Notes under the pieces: model-generated
The model's input: the letters and a program-made list of their open reading frames with translations, nothing else
Told to the model about the DNA's origin: nothing
The model's database searches: none
In this document: one piece after another, positions 1-7,469 of the stretch
Layout of the letters: each line of letters begins with the position of its first letter
Position numbering within the stretch: position 1 is the first letter of the stretch
Made by a program: the position numbers and the translations under genes
From: a virus
Reading direction: 5' to 3' (one strand)
IMG/VR virus record: IMGVR_UViG_3300007644_000002
Location: 18,715 to 82,714 of that record
DNA: 64,000 nt

Positions 1-755
1 ATATGAGTCTCATTATAACCGTGATGGTCTTGAGTAACTAACAACCTCTTAGAGATGACTTGAGTGGTAGGTGTAAGAATACCTTTACCATTCTTGTCAA
101 GCATATTGAACGGTTCGCCAATGTCGCGACAAAAGGTCAAAGTATCACACCCATGCCATGGATGTATAGCAGTATCAGATAACCCCAGATAGTTTACTTC
201 AGGTAGTGCCAGATGAGACGTGGTGTACGTTCTAAACAATCTCTGTAGGGTACAGTACGGGCCGCAGTTGATTGGAAAATTATTATTAACAAGAGTATGA
301 TTCGCCCAATGAGCAAACCGTCTATCTAGGGAATACATCCCCATAAACAAACCTATGTTGGCGTAAAGCATACTGTCCGACGCCTTCGCGAGAGATTTAA
401 ACACCTCGTATCGCTCAGGAATCAGATAGGTATCATGTTCTATAACCCAAAACTTCTCACCGGACTCTGCTTGTTGTCTCATGAGTTCCCAATGAGAACA
501 CATTCCTGCCTTCTCTGTAGGAGAGTGATCGTCCTTCGCGTTACCAGAATGTAGGTCGACTCCCATGAGACTAGCCTTCCAGTTGTAACGGTCTACATGT
601 TCTTGAAACGTATCAGACTCAGGAGTGATAGCATCAAACACTTCTATACCATCAATAAACCCATCGTCAATAGCACATTGAAAAGACTTCCGAGAAATCT
701 CAGCATACTCTTCTGACCTTTCATTACCCTTGATTACTATCTGTCTTACTTTCAA
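1..755 (-). CDS. Glycosyltransferase-like protein, partial (3' end outside window)
   Basis: Open frame of 251 codons that leaves the window at its C-terminal side, so the product is incomplete. I chose a TTG start at 755-753: it is preceded by a good Shine-Dalgarno (AGGAG, 6 bases upstream) and overlaps the stop of the upstream gene in the sequence TTGA, indicating translational coupling. Residues about 83-111 contain a conserved-looking SHWELMRQ segment followed by FWVIEHDTYLIP, which resembles the acidic metal-binding segment of family 25-like (LPS-type) glycosyltransferases. That family assignment is inference from one motif. It forms a pair with the next glycosyltransferase and probably acts on sugars of the host surface, virion or DNA; the acceptor is unknown. 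Confidence 0.6.
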   Translation of the reverse strand, partial: MKVRQIVIKGNERSEEYAEISRKSFQCAIDDGFIDGIEVFDAITPESDTFQEHVDRYNWKASLMGVDLHSGNAKDDHSPTEKAGMCSHWELMRQQAESGEKFWVIEHDTYLIPERYEVFKSLAKASDSMLYANIGLFMGMYSLDRRFAHWANHTLVNNNFPINCGPYCTLQRLFRTYTTSHLALPEVNYLGLSDTAIHPWHGCDTLTFCRDIGEPFNMLDKNGKGILTPTTQVISKRLLVTQDHHGYNETH

Positions 756-1525
756 GAAATTCTCCTTTTGATAAACTCTTCCTGATTACCACTTCTTAAC
801 CTACAATGAACAAACTTAGTAGTTGGGGTTCTCATATCATTCCAGATTTCAGACACATTATTAAAAAGCTTCACGCTGTCTGTCCATATATGACCATTCC
901 AGTCCTGACTTAACAATTGTATGTCAGCATTATTCTTATGTAACATATACTGAAGATATGGTTGAGCGGTCAGAAAATATTCATCAGGCATTCTATTTTC
1001 AAAGTCATTTAACCTAGGTGCCTTATCAATCATCCACTCTACGTATTCAGGTAGGTCAAACCAGTTCCTCGCTTTCTCTCTGATTTGTTTTGAATACAAC
1101 ACGACTCCGCTGTTAAATGATACATCAACAACAGCAACTTCTTCCTTCCATTCTTTTAGTTTCTTTAGTTTAGTCGGAGGAATTCTATCATGGAAGGTTT
1201 CTTCGACGACTCCGACTTCACCCGTGAGTTCATCAAATATATTATCAGTCAGTCCCTCGATAGGAAGAACATCAACGTCCGCGTAAAGAATTTTGTCGTA
1301 TTGGTCAAACCGAGGGTCTAGTAAGGGTTTCAGTGAACCGAAGTACACGTCATTATTTTGGATACGATTACCAGTAGTGTATTGGTAATGTGTTTGTAAG
1401 AAATCGGTATTATGCTCGAACATGTATTCAACACCGACAGTCTTAGCATATTCTGTCATAAGATGAACGCCCGCTTCTACTTCAGGGGTGATATCACCAT
1501 CGAAATATTGATATATAAGATTCAT
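752..1525 (-). CDS. GT-A fold glycosyltransferase (family 8-like)
   Basis: A 257-residue protein with the hallmarks of a nucleotide-sugar-dependent GT-A glycosyltransferase. The segment YDKILYADVDVLP (about residues 76-88) carries the D-x-D metal/nucleotide-sugar motif at 83-86, and FNSGVVLYSK (about 137-146) matches the second conserved block of family 8-type enzymes. There is no signal peptide or membrane segment, so it should act in the cytoplasm. It is the first gene of a two-gene unit with the downstream glycosyltransferase, overlapping it by four bases, and lies just after a terminator. Donor and acceptor sugars cannot be read from the sequence. Confidence 0.75.
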   Translation of the reverse strand: MNLIYQYFDGDITPEVEAGVHLMTEYAKTVGVEYMFEHNTDFLQTHYQYTTGNRIQNNDVYFGSLKPLLDPRFDQYDKILYADVDVLPIEGLTDNIFDELTGEVGVVEETFHDRIPPTKLKKLKEWKEEVAVVDVSFNSGVVLYSKQIREKARNWFDLPEYVEWMIDKAPRLNDFENRMPDEYFLTAQPYLQYMLHKNNADIQLLSQDWNGHIWTDSVKLFNNVSEIWNDMRTPTTKFVHCRLRSGNQEEFIKRRIS

Positions 1526-1542
1526 TCATCAGTTTCCATAAT

Positions 1543-1571
1543 TAAAAAAAAGGGAGACATTGCTGTCCCCC
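1543..1571 (-). terminator. Rho-independent terminator
   Basis: Read on the minus strand, GGGGGACA and TGTCTCCC form an 8-base-pair stem (one G-U pair) around a GCAA loop, followed by eight T residues. It closes the hsp20 unit (after the 35-codon ORF) and separates it from the glycosyltransferase pair. Confidence 0.85.
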
Positions 1572-1579
1572 TTATTTAG

Positions 1580-1687
1580 TTAAGCAAGTAAGGTTAGACA
1601 ATACATAATGGTATAGCCACTAAGTACCGCAGCACAGATAACACCGATTTGGTCAATACGACTGTTATACGATTTTCTCTTTTGCAT
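1580..1687 (-). CDS. Small putative membrane protein (35 aa)
   Basis: A 35-codon ORF that begins inside the end of hsp20 (overlap about 23 bases) and stops just before the terminator. Translation starts MQKRKSYNSRIDQIG and continues into a hydrophobic stretch (about residues 16-35, VICAAVLSGYTIMYCLTLLA) that could be one membrane helix with a positively charged N-terminus inside. A GAGGAAAC Shine-Dalgarno-like sequence precedes the ATG. Its exact fit between hsp20 and the terminator supports it being real, but no family is recognised. Confidence 0.5.
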   Translation of the reverse strand: MQKRKSYNSRIDQIGVICAAVLSGYTIMYCLTLLA

Positions 1688-2117
1688 TTTTTGTTTCCTC
1701 GTTAGAATTGATTGATATCTTACGAGGCTTCTGACTATCAGGTATTACGACTTCCAATTTTATGGCAAGTAACCCATTCCTGAAATCAGCTCCAGTTACT
1801 TCAACATACTCCGACAGACGGAATTGTTTCTCAAACTTCTTAGTTGAGATACCCTTGTGAATATATTCCCTACCACGGTCTTCATGCTTACCTCGAACGG
1901 TAAGTGTGCGGTTCTGTATTACGATATCGATTTCATCTTCACCGAAACCGGCACATGCTAATTCGATAAGGTAATTGTTACCCCCAGTAGTAATAATATT
2001 ATGTGGGGGAAAGTTATCGCCCGAGTTGCGTGAGACGCGGTCTAGGTCTTGAAACATAGAATCGAATCCTACGAATGCTGAGCGAGGGAATAGTGATTTT
2101 GTTGCTGTGTTTGTCAT
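1665..2117 (-). CDS. hsp20: Small heat shock protein, Hsp20/alpha-crystallin family
   Basis: A 150-residue IbpA-type small chaperone. The alpha-crystallin domain spans about residues 40-130: a GGNNYLIELACAGFGEDEI strand region, the TLTVRGKHED strand/turn and the GLLAIKLEVVIPD stretch are recognisable. Small heat shock proteins hold unfolding proteins in oligomeric assemblies. The family is a common accessory gene of T4-like phages of aquatic bacteria, where a role in virion protein folding has been suggested. It has an AAGGAG Shine-Dalgarno 8 bases before the ATG and its own late promoter about 70 bases upstream, so expression late in infection, with the virion genes, is expected. Confidence 0.93.
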   Translation of the reverse strand: MTNTATKSLFPRSAFVGFDSMFQDLDRVSRNSGDNFPPHNIITTGGNNYLIELACAGFGEDEIDIVIQNRTLTVRGKHEDRGREYIHKGISTKKFEKQFRLSEYVEVTGADFRNGLLAIKLEVVIPDSQKPRKISINSNEETKNAKEKIV

Positions 2118-2184
2118 GTAATGACTCCTTAATTAAAAGCAAGTATAATAGGATACCCGAACCATTCGGCATATCCTGAGTCGC

Positions 2185-2192
2185 TATTTATA
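2185..2192 (-). promoter_or_regulatory. T4-type late promoter (TATAAATA)
   Basis: Exact TATAAATA on the minus strand, 68 bases upstream of the hsp20 start, in the short gap after the preceding gene. This is the sequence recognised by T4 gp55-containing RNA polymerase. Confidence 0.8.
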
Positions 2193-2204
2193 CAAATAAC
2201 AACC

Positions 2205-2744
2205 TTAGTAGTATTTCGACGGACAAGGGTCACCTTCAACTCCGAAGGAGAAGGAGACTCGTGATTCTCGTGGAATTACTTGATGATGCGTACCTCGGGG
2301 GAGGTACACGTACATACCCGGCTTAAAATCAAAAGGTTCATTGTTATTGACACCTTCTACTTTTAAACCGACAGTGCTGATCACTTGGACGAGAAAAACG
2401 TCCATAGAGTCTTTATGCCAAGGGTATGACCCACTCGCACGACCAAATCCACTAAACGCGATGTTAGTGATTTTATTGGCGTGTAGGGTGAATACGTCTT
2501 GCATCTCTTCATAAATGTTCTTAGCAAACTCCGGAGCACTTCCGCGAGAATGAAACTTATTTAATCCGATACGCATTTTGTCTGAGTTGCGATCATATAG
2601 ATCGTCTGGATGCGAGTCCATCATCTTCATGAACTCATTCCAGCTGTAGGTATCTTCCATATTAAACGGAAGACTACCCACAAACGGAATTTTATTTTTT
2701 ATATTGTCGTCACGGTTTTCAAAAATATCATAATAATCTGACAT
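2205..2744 (-). CDS. Cupin/JmjC-like iron and 2-oxoglutarate dioxygenase candidate
   Basis: A 179-residue protein with a double-stranded beta-helix signature. YPWHKDSMDVF (about residues 107-117) supplies an H110-x-D112 pair, and about 40 residues later KPGMYVYLPRGTHHQV supplies the distal histidine (153 or 154), the layout of the 2-His-1-carboxylate iron site of JmjC/cupin-type dioxygenases. Substrate unknown; hydroxylation of a protein or small molecule is possible. It follows regA in the replication cluster with a short gap and is the last gene before the hsp20 late promoter. A non-enzymatic cupin cannot be excluded. Confidence 0.65.
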   Translation of the reverse strand: MSDYYDIFENRDDNIKNKIPFVGSLPFNMEDTYSWNEFMKMMDSHPDDLYDRNSDKMRIGLNKFHSRGSAPEFAKNIYEEMQDVFTLHANKITNIAFSGFGRASGSYPWHKDSMDVFLVQVISTVGLKVEGVNNNEPFDFKPGMYVYLPRGTHHQVIPRESRVSFSFGVEGDPCPSKYY

Positions 2745-2764
2745 GATTTAGGTATTCCAAATAA

Positions 2765-3139
2765 TTAATTATTACCTATATTGTACTTAGGCTGTAATGT
2801 CCAGTTGGCCTTATCTTGGTACGATATAATTTTAATCTGCCTCATCGGAGCGCAGTCTTTAGCAACTTCTTTATTCACTATGGCAACAAGACCCCAGTCC
2901 TGTAATAGAGTTGCTATGGTATTGCGACGTTCTACATCGCCTTCCTCAAGATTACTTTTCTTCCCATCTAGTAAAAACAGTTCTTTAAAATGAACTATGA
3001 AGTATCTACCCTGCTTATGTAGGATATGACAAGATTGGAATAGAGTATTGTCGCGACGGGATGCGACACCTATTCTGGTCAAAGTTTCTCTAACTTTGAG
3101 GAAGTCATCTGGCTCAGCCAACGTTATTTCTAACATCAT
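2765..3139 (-). CDS. regA: RegA translational repressor
   Basis: Clear homologue of T4 RegA, the RNA-binding protein that represses translation of many early phage mRNAs by binding around their start codons. It shares blocks such as EITL..P.DFLKV.ETLTR, QSCHIL, IVHFKE, LLQDWGL and PKYNIGN. The open frame extends upstream to a GTG at 3175, but T4 RegA begins M-I-E-I-T-L and is 122 residues. I therefore start at the double ATG (3139 or 3136), giving 123-124 residues. It overlaps nothing with that start and lies 13 bases after gene 62, as in T4 (44-62-regA). RegA in T4 represses its own mRNA; that is likely here too. Confidence 0.93.
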   Translation of the reverse strand: MMLEITLAEPDDFLKVRETLTRIGVASRRDNTLFQSCHILHKQGRYFIVHFKELFLLDGKKSNLEEGDVERRNTIATLLQDWGLVAIVNKEVAKDCAPMRQIKIISYQDKANWTLQPKYNIGNN

Positions 3140-3152
3140 ATCTAAGTTCCAT

Positions 3153-3560
3153 TTAACGAGATTTTTCTCTTCCACCTTTATACACCTTATTTTTTATTAC
3201 GCTGATCTGTTCATCAGTCAATAATGATAGAGCCTGCCTGGCCTTTTCATTACTGTATCCATAATATTCTTTTATTAATTGAATGGCATCAGTCTGACTT
3301 GCTTTATTCCACTTAGAAAATCTCTTTCTTTTCCTAACAATATTTATAAGAAAGTCATTCTGAAGTCGCACACTAATATGATGTAATCTGTTCATTTCGT
3401 TGGCAAGAATTACGGTATCTGAGAAGTAGGATAGAGACCTATTAATCAGATAACTGTTATAATATGTATCATTATCCGCGTCTCCGACCAACAAATTCTT
3501 CTTGGTGTCATTAATGCTTTTTACGAAGTCAAAGGGACTTAATTTTTTAGATTCGGTCAT
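3153..3560 (-). CDS. 62: Clamp loader small subunit gp62
   Basis: A 135-residue gp62-type protein. With gp44 it forms the ATP-driven loader that places the gp45 sliding clamp on DNA. The N-terminal SPFDFVKSINDTKKNL, the NRSLSYFSDT segment and NDFLINIVRKRKRFSKW are characteristic. It is shorter than T4 gp62 (187 residues), as is usual in marine relatives, lacking C-terminal sequence. It lies immediately upstream of regA as in T4, but is separated from gene 44 by an inserted sulfotransferase gene with which its start overlaps by 14 bases. Confidence 0.85.
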   Translation of the reverse strand: MTESKKLSPFDFVKSINDTKKNLLVGDADNDTYYNSYLINRSLSYFSDTVILANEMNRLHHISVRLQNDFLINIVRKRKRFSKWNKASQTDAIQLIKEYYGYSNEKARQALSLLTDEQISVIKNKVYKGGREKSR

Positions 3561-4203
3561 CTATCTTACACCATCCTCTTCTAAAGTCTTTTTCATATAA
3601 CGTATTAATTCTAGCAATCTGGTCTGCAGTCATGATACCATCGTATACTTTCATAGTACTAGCGTTGTCATGAATGTTTAGTCTATCCGCAGACAACCCC
3701 AGAGCAGAGGACTCATTTATCAGCACTAGTAATCTATTTAGTTCACTGATATCTACGACAATATCGTAGTCTTCCGGAACGCCCATGTACCATGACTGAG
3801 TATAGAAGTGATTATTTTTAACAGAACCATCTTCCATAGATATAATAACTTTTTCAATGTCACTATCCAATGAAGGAAGTTCATTACCACGGCCGCTGCG
3901 AATGTGGCGGGCCTGGTTCGCTACGATGTACTCACACGCAGATTTGAATCTATCAATTGGATCTCTTCGAACCGCAAGTCTAAAACTATCCTTACGGAAG
4001 GGAATATCGAATTGGTCTCCTTCTTTGCGGACTTTATCTAGTCTACCCGCACGACCAATATACTCATCGTGACCTCTATGAATTCTATACAATTCTTTTA
4101 GGGTAGACATACCGTTCTTGGGGCAAAGTCTCACATCAACATTATTAGGAAAATATAATACGTTATCGGCGGGAGACATTTCATATAGTGAAGTATTTTG
4201 CAT
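3547..4203 (-). CDS. Sulfotransferase family protein (PAPS-dependent)
   Basis: A 218-residue protein with the two PAPS-binding motifs of the sulfotransferase fold: a 5'-phosphosulfate loop at PKNGMSTLK (residues 28-36) and the 3'-phosphate site at RRDPIDRFKSACEY (79-92), resembling carbohydrate sulfotransferase family 2. It would transfer sulfate from PAPS to a sugar or peptide acceptor, unknown here. Its ATG overlaps the stop of gene 44 (TAATG) and its end overlaps the start of gene 62, so it is translated from within the clamp-loader operon. No membrane anchor is seen, unlike host Golgi or membrane enzymes, so it is probably cytoplasmic. Confidence 0.8.
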   Translation of the reverse strand: MQNTSLYEMSPADNVLYFPNNVDVRLCPKNGMSTLKELYRIHRGHDEYIGRAGRLDKVRKEGDQFDIPFRKDSFRLAVRRDPIDRFKSACEYIVANQARHIRSGRGNELPSLDSDIEKVIISMEDGSVKNNHFYTQSWYMGVPEDYDIVVDISELNRLLVLINESSALGLSADRLNIHDNASTMKVYDGIMTADQIARINTLYEKDFRRGWCKIDDRI

Positions 4204-5147
4204 TATGCTTTTATTTCCACGTTTGCCATGACCTCAGTGAGGCAGGCGACTAGGTTAAGTTCGTGATCTTGAACAAACGCATTCTTATATTGATAATCAC
4301 CAAGTATCAGCACTAATTGTGGAATACTATTGGGCACAACATAATCATACATTTTATCGTATATGCCGCGAAAGATTGCGGCGGGCTCTATATCTATATT
4401 ATTTACGACCCAAGAACGCATACTCTTAAAGTTTTTATCTCGAATAGCCTTGAATAACGCAGTATATGGGTCAGAGACTTGCTTAGCTGCTGTTAGCGGG
4501 ATGTTCAGAGTGCCAGAGATAGAACCACGCTGCATCTCATTGATGACCCTGCGCCAGTCAGGAGCGTGCCGCATGATGAGGTTTGCGATCACGTTATTAT
4601 CAAACTGAACGTTCTCTTCTTTGAGAATATGTTGGGCGCGAGACATGAATTGCCCACACAACTGAACCATAACTGTTTTGTTAAAATTGAACTGGTATTT
4701 GGAACATCTAGAGTGAAGAGGTTCGATAATACGGTTCTCGAAGTTACAAGTCATAATAAAACGACAGTTCTTAGAAAACTCTTCGATGAACCCACGGAGA
4801 GCAGGTTGGGTCGATTGGGGATTGAGGTAGTCCGCCTCATCTAGGATGACAACTTTGTAACCACCCTGTAAGGATACCGAGGAAGCAAACTGTTTAATCT
4901 TACCACGTAGGGTATCAATGTTACCTTCTTCCGACCCGTTCACAATGATGTAATCTACGTCCAGTTCTTCACAGATAGCACGTGCGACAGTAGTCTTACC
5001 AGTACCAGCGGTACCAGTGAACATCATATTAGGAATCTCGCCACCATCGACGATTTTCTGGAAGGTGGTCTTCAGTTCTGTAGGAAGGATTGTTTCTGAA
5101 ACTTTTGATGGGCGATACTTCTCAACCCAAAGGAATTCTTTGCTCAT
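4203..5147 (-). CDS. 44: Clamp loader ATPase gp44
   Basis: A 314-residue AAA+ ATPase, close to T4 gp44 (319). Visible are Walker A GTAGTGKTT (45-53), Walker B VILDEAD (100-106), the sensor-1 TCN (133-135) and the arginine-finger motif SRC (146-148). It hydrolyses ATP, as part of the gp44/gp62 complex, to load the gp45 clamp on primer-template junctions during DNA replication. An early-type promoter lies 44-72 bases upstream. Confidence 0.96.
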   Translation of the reverse strand: MSKEFLWVEKYRPSKVSETILPTELKTTFQKIVDGGEIPNMMFTGTAGTGKTTVARAICEELDVDYIIVNGSEEGNIDTLRGKIKQFASSVSLQGGYKVVILDEADYLNPQSTQPALRGFIEEFSKNCRFIMTCNFENRIIEPLHSRCSKYQFNFNKTVMVQLCGQFMSRAQHILKEENVQFDNNVIANLIMRHAPDWRRVINEMQRGSISGTLNIPLTAAKQVSDPYTALFKAIRDKNFKSMRSWVVNNIDIEPAAIFRGIYDKMYDYVVPNSIPQLVLILGDYQYKNAFVQDHELNLVACLTEVMANVEIKA

Positions 5148-5190
5148 GTGTTACTCCATAATAAAATAAATGTATCTTTCAACGAGAGCT

Positions 5191-5219
5191 ATTATACTAC
5201 AATAACTCTCTCATGTAAA
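5191..5219 (-). promoter_or_regulatory. Sigma-70-type early promoter for gene 44
   Basis: On the minus strand TTTACA, 17 bases, TATAAT, ending 44 bases upstream of the gene 44 ATG. The -35 has one mismatch to consensus. Confidence 0.7.
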
Positions 5220-5225
5220 TAGGTA

Positions 5226-6314
5226 TTAATCAAATAAGTTAAATAAATCTAAAGATTCCCACGGCCAGTAGGTGTAACCAAAATGTCCCCACCTCGCGGT
5301 CTCTTTTAAGTTTATGGAAAAGAGATCGAAACGGTCAATGATTCCTTTGGGTGTCAGGTCAACAGTATCCAGAACCAATTTTACGAGGTCTTCGCGCACT
5401 TGTCCGTCCGCATAGATGTATAAACTAGTGGGTTCTTTCACACCAATAGCATAACTCAACTGAACGGTACAGTTACTCACACCAAAAGAATGAACAATAT
5501 TCTTTGCGATGTAACGTGCCATATATGCGCCAGAACGGTCAACCTTGGTACAGTCTTTACCACTAAACGCACCACCACCATGTGGACAGTACCCACCATA
5601 GGTGTCTACAATAATCTTTCGACCAGTAACACCAGCATCACCATCAGGGCCGCCAATGATAAACTGACCTGTGGGATTAATAAGATATTCAGTTTGGTTA
5701 TCGACCCAATCACCGAGACATTTTTTGATAAGTTCTTTTATATTAGTTCGTACAATCTCTATATCTTGCTTTGCGGTATGTTGCGCACTACAAACGACTT
5801 TAGACACTCGAAGAGGTTTACCTGTTTCAGCATAATCGACAGAGACCTGAGACTTGATGTCGGGGCCATACTTTGAATACGCACTAACACTTTCTATTAT
5901 CTTTTTACTGAGACTAATTGCGAGAGGCATATAGGTATCGGTCTCTGTACACGCATAACCAAACATTAGTCCTTGGTCACCCGCACCGAAGTCATCAGTA
6001 CCTAGAGCGATGTCAGCAGATTGACCGTGTAGTTCATTGTAAACCTTTAAGTTTCTCCAATGGAAACCATCTTGTTCGTAACCAATTTCATACACAACGT
6101 CTCGAACAATCTGTTCAATACGTTTCTTGTCAAACTTATCGCTCTTATATTCTCCAGCAAGGACTACCATGTTAGTAGTTACAAGGGTTTCGACCGCAGC
6201 GCGATGGGAGGGGTTTTTATCTATCAGGTAGGTTGCTACAGCATCAGATATGATGTCAGCAATTTTATCGGGGTGGCCACTACTAACGCTTTCACTAGTA
6301 AAAGTGTAACTCAT
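5226..6314 (-). CDS. metK: S-adenosylmethionine synthetase
   Basis: A 362-residue methionine adenosyltransferase, slightly shorter than bacterial MetK (about 384). It makes SAM from methionine and ATP. Signature elements are GHPDKIAD (13-20; ATP/metal site), GAGDQGLMFGYA (methionine/ATP site), GGPDGDAGVTGRK and the flexible DTYGGYCPHGGGAFSGKD region, with PHGGGAFSGKD of the family intact, so activity is likely. Phage SAM synthesis could feed methyltransferases, including the nearby one at 6617-7264, or restore SAM pools. It stands alone between gene 44 and a tRNA gene. Such genes are rare in T4 itself but known as auxiliary metabolic genes in some environmental phages. Confidence 0.95.
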   Translation of the reverse strand: MSYTFTSESVSSGHPDKIADIISDAVATYLIDKNPSHRAAVETLVTTNMVVLAGEYKSDKFDKKRIEQIVRDVVYEIGYEQDGFHWRNLKVYNELHGQSADIALGTDDFGAGDQGLMFGYACTETDTYMPLAISLSKKIIESVSAYSKYGPDIKSQVSVDYAETGKPLRVSKVVCSAQHTAKQDIEIVRTNIKELIKKCLGDWVDNQTEYLINPTGQFIIGGPDGDAGVTGRKIIVDTYGGYCPHGGGAFSGKDCTKVDRSGAYMARYIAKNIVHSFGVSNCTVQLSYAIGVKEPTSLYIYADGQVREDLVKLVLDTVDLTPKGIIDRFDLFSINLKETARWGHFGYTYWPWESLDLFNLFD

Positions 6315-6338
6315 AATAAATTCTCATAATATATAAAA

Positions 6339-6414
6339 TGGAGCCGCCTATCCGATTCGAACGGATCACCTGCTGATTACAAGTCAGCTGCTCTACCAAA
6401 TGAGCTAAGGCGGC
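6339..6414 (-). tRNA. tRNA-Thr (anticodon TGT)
   Basis: A 76-base cloverleaf. The 7-bp acceptor stem (GCCGCCT with AGGCGGC), D arm (TAGCTCATTTGGTAGAGCA), anticodon arm CTGACTTGTAATCAG with anticodon TGT, T loop GTTCGAATC, discriminator T and an encoded CCA are all present. It reads ACA codons (and probably other ACN). It lies between metK and small membrane-protein genes. Confidence 0.95.
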
Positions 6415-6441
6415 ATTTACTTTCTAACTATTAGTATATAG

Positions 6442-6624
6442 TCAGAGTTTAACTATCAATGTTACCAGTATAGCAAGTAGTAACATATTAGTCGTAAAGA
6501 TTTCTATCGCTAGTATTGTGTGATACCAAACCCAACGAGTCTTGTAAGCATTCTCGACGGTAATATCGTCGGGGTCTGCATCGGTCATTGGTGTTGAGGT
6601 TATTCCTCTTAAAAATTTAAACAT
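6442..6624 (-). CDS. Small membrane protein, unknown function
   Basis: A 60-residue protein with a soluble N-terminal half and a hydrophobic C-terminal helix (about residues 37-58, ILAIEIFTTNMLLLAILVTLIV), so probably an N-in or tail-anchored single-pass inner-membrane protein. Its start overlaps the end of the methyltransferase gene by 8 bases, suggesting coupled translation. I recognise no family. Small membrane proteins in T4-like early regions often interact with host envelope functions, but nothing here shows that. Confidence 0.6.
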   Translation of the reverse strand: MFKFLRGITSTPMTDADPDDITVENAYKTRWVWYHTILAIEIFTTNMLLLAILVTLIVKL

Positions 6625-7264
6625 CGTTACGCCGTATGAGAGTTACTTTAGCATTATGGTTTTCCGTTTTAGCAGGCCCTTTACTAGGAAAGTACCTACA
6701 GTAGTTTACAATAGAATATAGACCGTCGTGTTCAGCATTAAACTTTCTAAACGTACTAGCGACAGAATCAGTTTCAGTGTCGTCTAGGACTATAAAAGGT
6801 ACTTTAAGTTGATGACATAAATTAAGGTCGTTCATAGCACATTCTTTACTATGACCACCATCAACAAATACCACGTCTAGACCTTTAGGAAAGTTGTCTA
6901 CAGTCATTGTCAATGAATCTATTTTAGTGAATTCAAATCTATCACCAAATAGTTCTTTAGTTAACACGGCATTAGGTTCGGTGTAATCATGAAACCCTAT
7001 GTCGTAAGAATGTACTTTAAGATTAGGAAACAAAGTGAGTAGCAAATTACTACTATGTCCTGCGTTAAATCCTATCTCAGCAATACTCTTAAAGTTAGTT
7101 AACTTCTGAACACCATACCAGAACTGAAATAATCTGGTTTGAGGTTTCATATAGCCTTCAGTTATCTTTCGTGTTTCTAGATAGGGGAAAGATATTGCCT
7201 CTAACTCGTCATATGTGTATTTAGTACGATCTTTTAAATAATCAGTCATTTCTTCTTTTTTCAC
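6617..7264 (-). CDS. Class I SAM-dependent methyltransferase-like protein
   Basis: A 215-residue protein with a Rossmann-type methyltransferase core (methyltransferase_24-like). Motif I is IAEIGFNAGHSS (61-72), the acidic end of strand 2 is VHSYDIG (84-90), and motif IV-like DVVFVDGGHS is at 130-139. This subfamily generally methylates small molecules or sugars rather than DNA; no target-recognition domain for DNA is visible. A supply of SAM is encoded by the neighbouring metK. Start chosen at the first ATG; a second ATG at codon 6 is possible. Overlaps the flanking small membrane-protein genes at both ends. Confidence 0.75.
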   Translation of the reverse strand: MKKEEMTDYLKDRTKYTYDELEAISFPYLETRKITEGYMKPQTRLFQFWYGVQKLTNFKSIAEIGFNAGHSSNLLLTLFPNLKVHSYDIGFHDYTEPNAVLTKELFGDRFEFTKIDSLTMTVDNFPKGLDVVFVDGGHSKECAMNDLNLCHQLKVPFIVLDDTETDSVASTFRKFNAEHDGLYSIVNYCRYFPSKGPAKTENHNAKVTLIRRNDV

Positions 7265-7469
7265 TATAATGACGCACTATGTATATTCGAGTAAATGCGA
7301 CAACAGAAAACCAACAAGTAATTATGTTAGAAATCCAGAACGGACTGGTTATCTCCCACTCACCTACAATCAACCACAAAAAGAAAATGTTGAGGGGGTA
7401 ATTTATCATCGCCCCCGTCAACACATGTATCGCAGCTTCTTTAGCTATATAGGGATTTAGTTTAAACAA
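7242..7469 (-). CDS. Small membrane protein (DUF7220-like)
   Basis: A 75-residue protein with two hydrophobic segments (about residues 10-36 and 44-62) followed by a basic C-terminal tail TRIYIVRHYSEKRR. The arrangement, two helices and an R-x-Y-x-x-R-x-x-x end, resembles the phage DUF7220 family, whose function is unknown. Topology would place both ends on one side of the inner membrane. It overlaps the peroxiredoxin and methyltransferase genes by 13 and 23 bases, so it belongs to one tightly packed unit. Confidence 0.65.
   Translation of the reverse strand: MFKLNPYIAKEAAIHVLTGAMINYPLNIFFLWLIVGEWEITSPFWISNIITCWFSVVAFTRIYIVRHYSEKRRND

Noticed and set aside
3139-3175. GTG start for RegA, giving a longer protein
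   Set aside because: The T4 family starts M-x-E-I-T-L, matching the downstream ATG pair; the extra 12 residues overlap gene 62 and have no family support.
3341-3348. TATAAATA inside gene 62
   Set aside because: Explained by the conserved LINIVRK coding sequence; it could in principle give late regA, but nothing else supports it.
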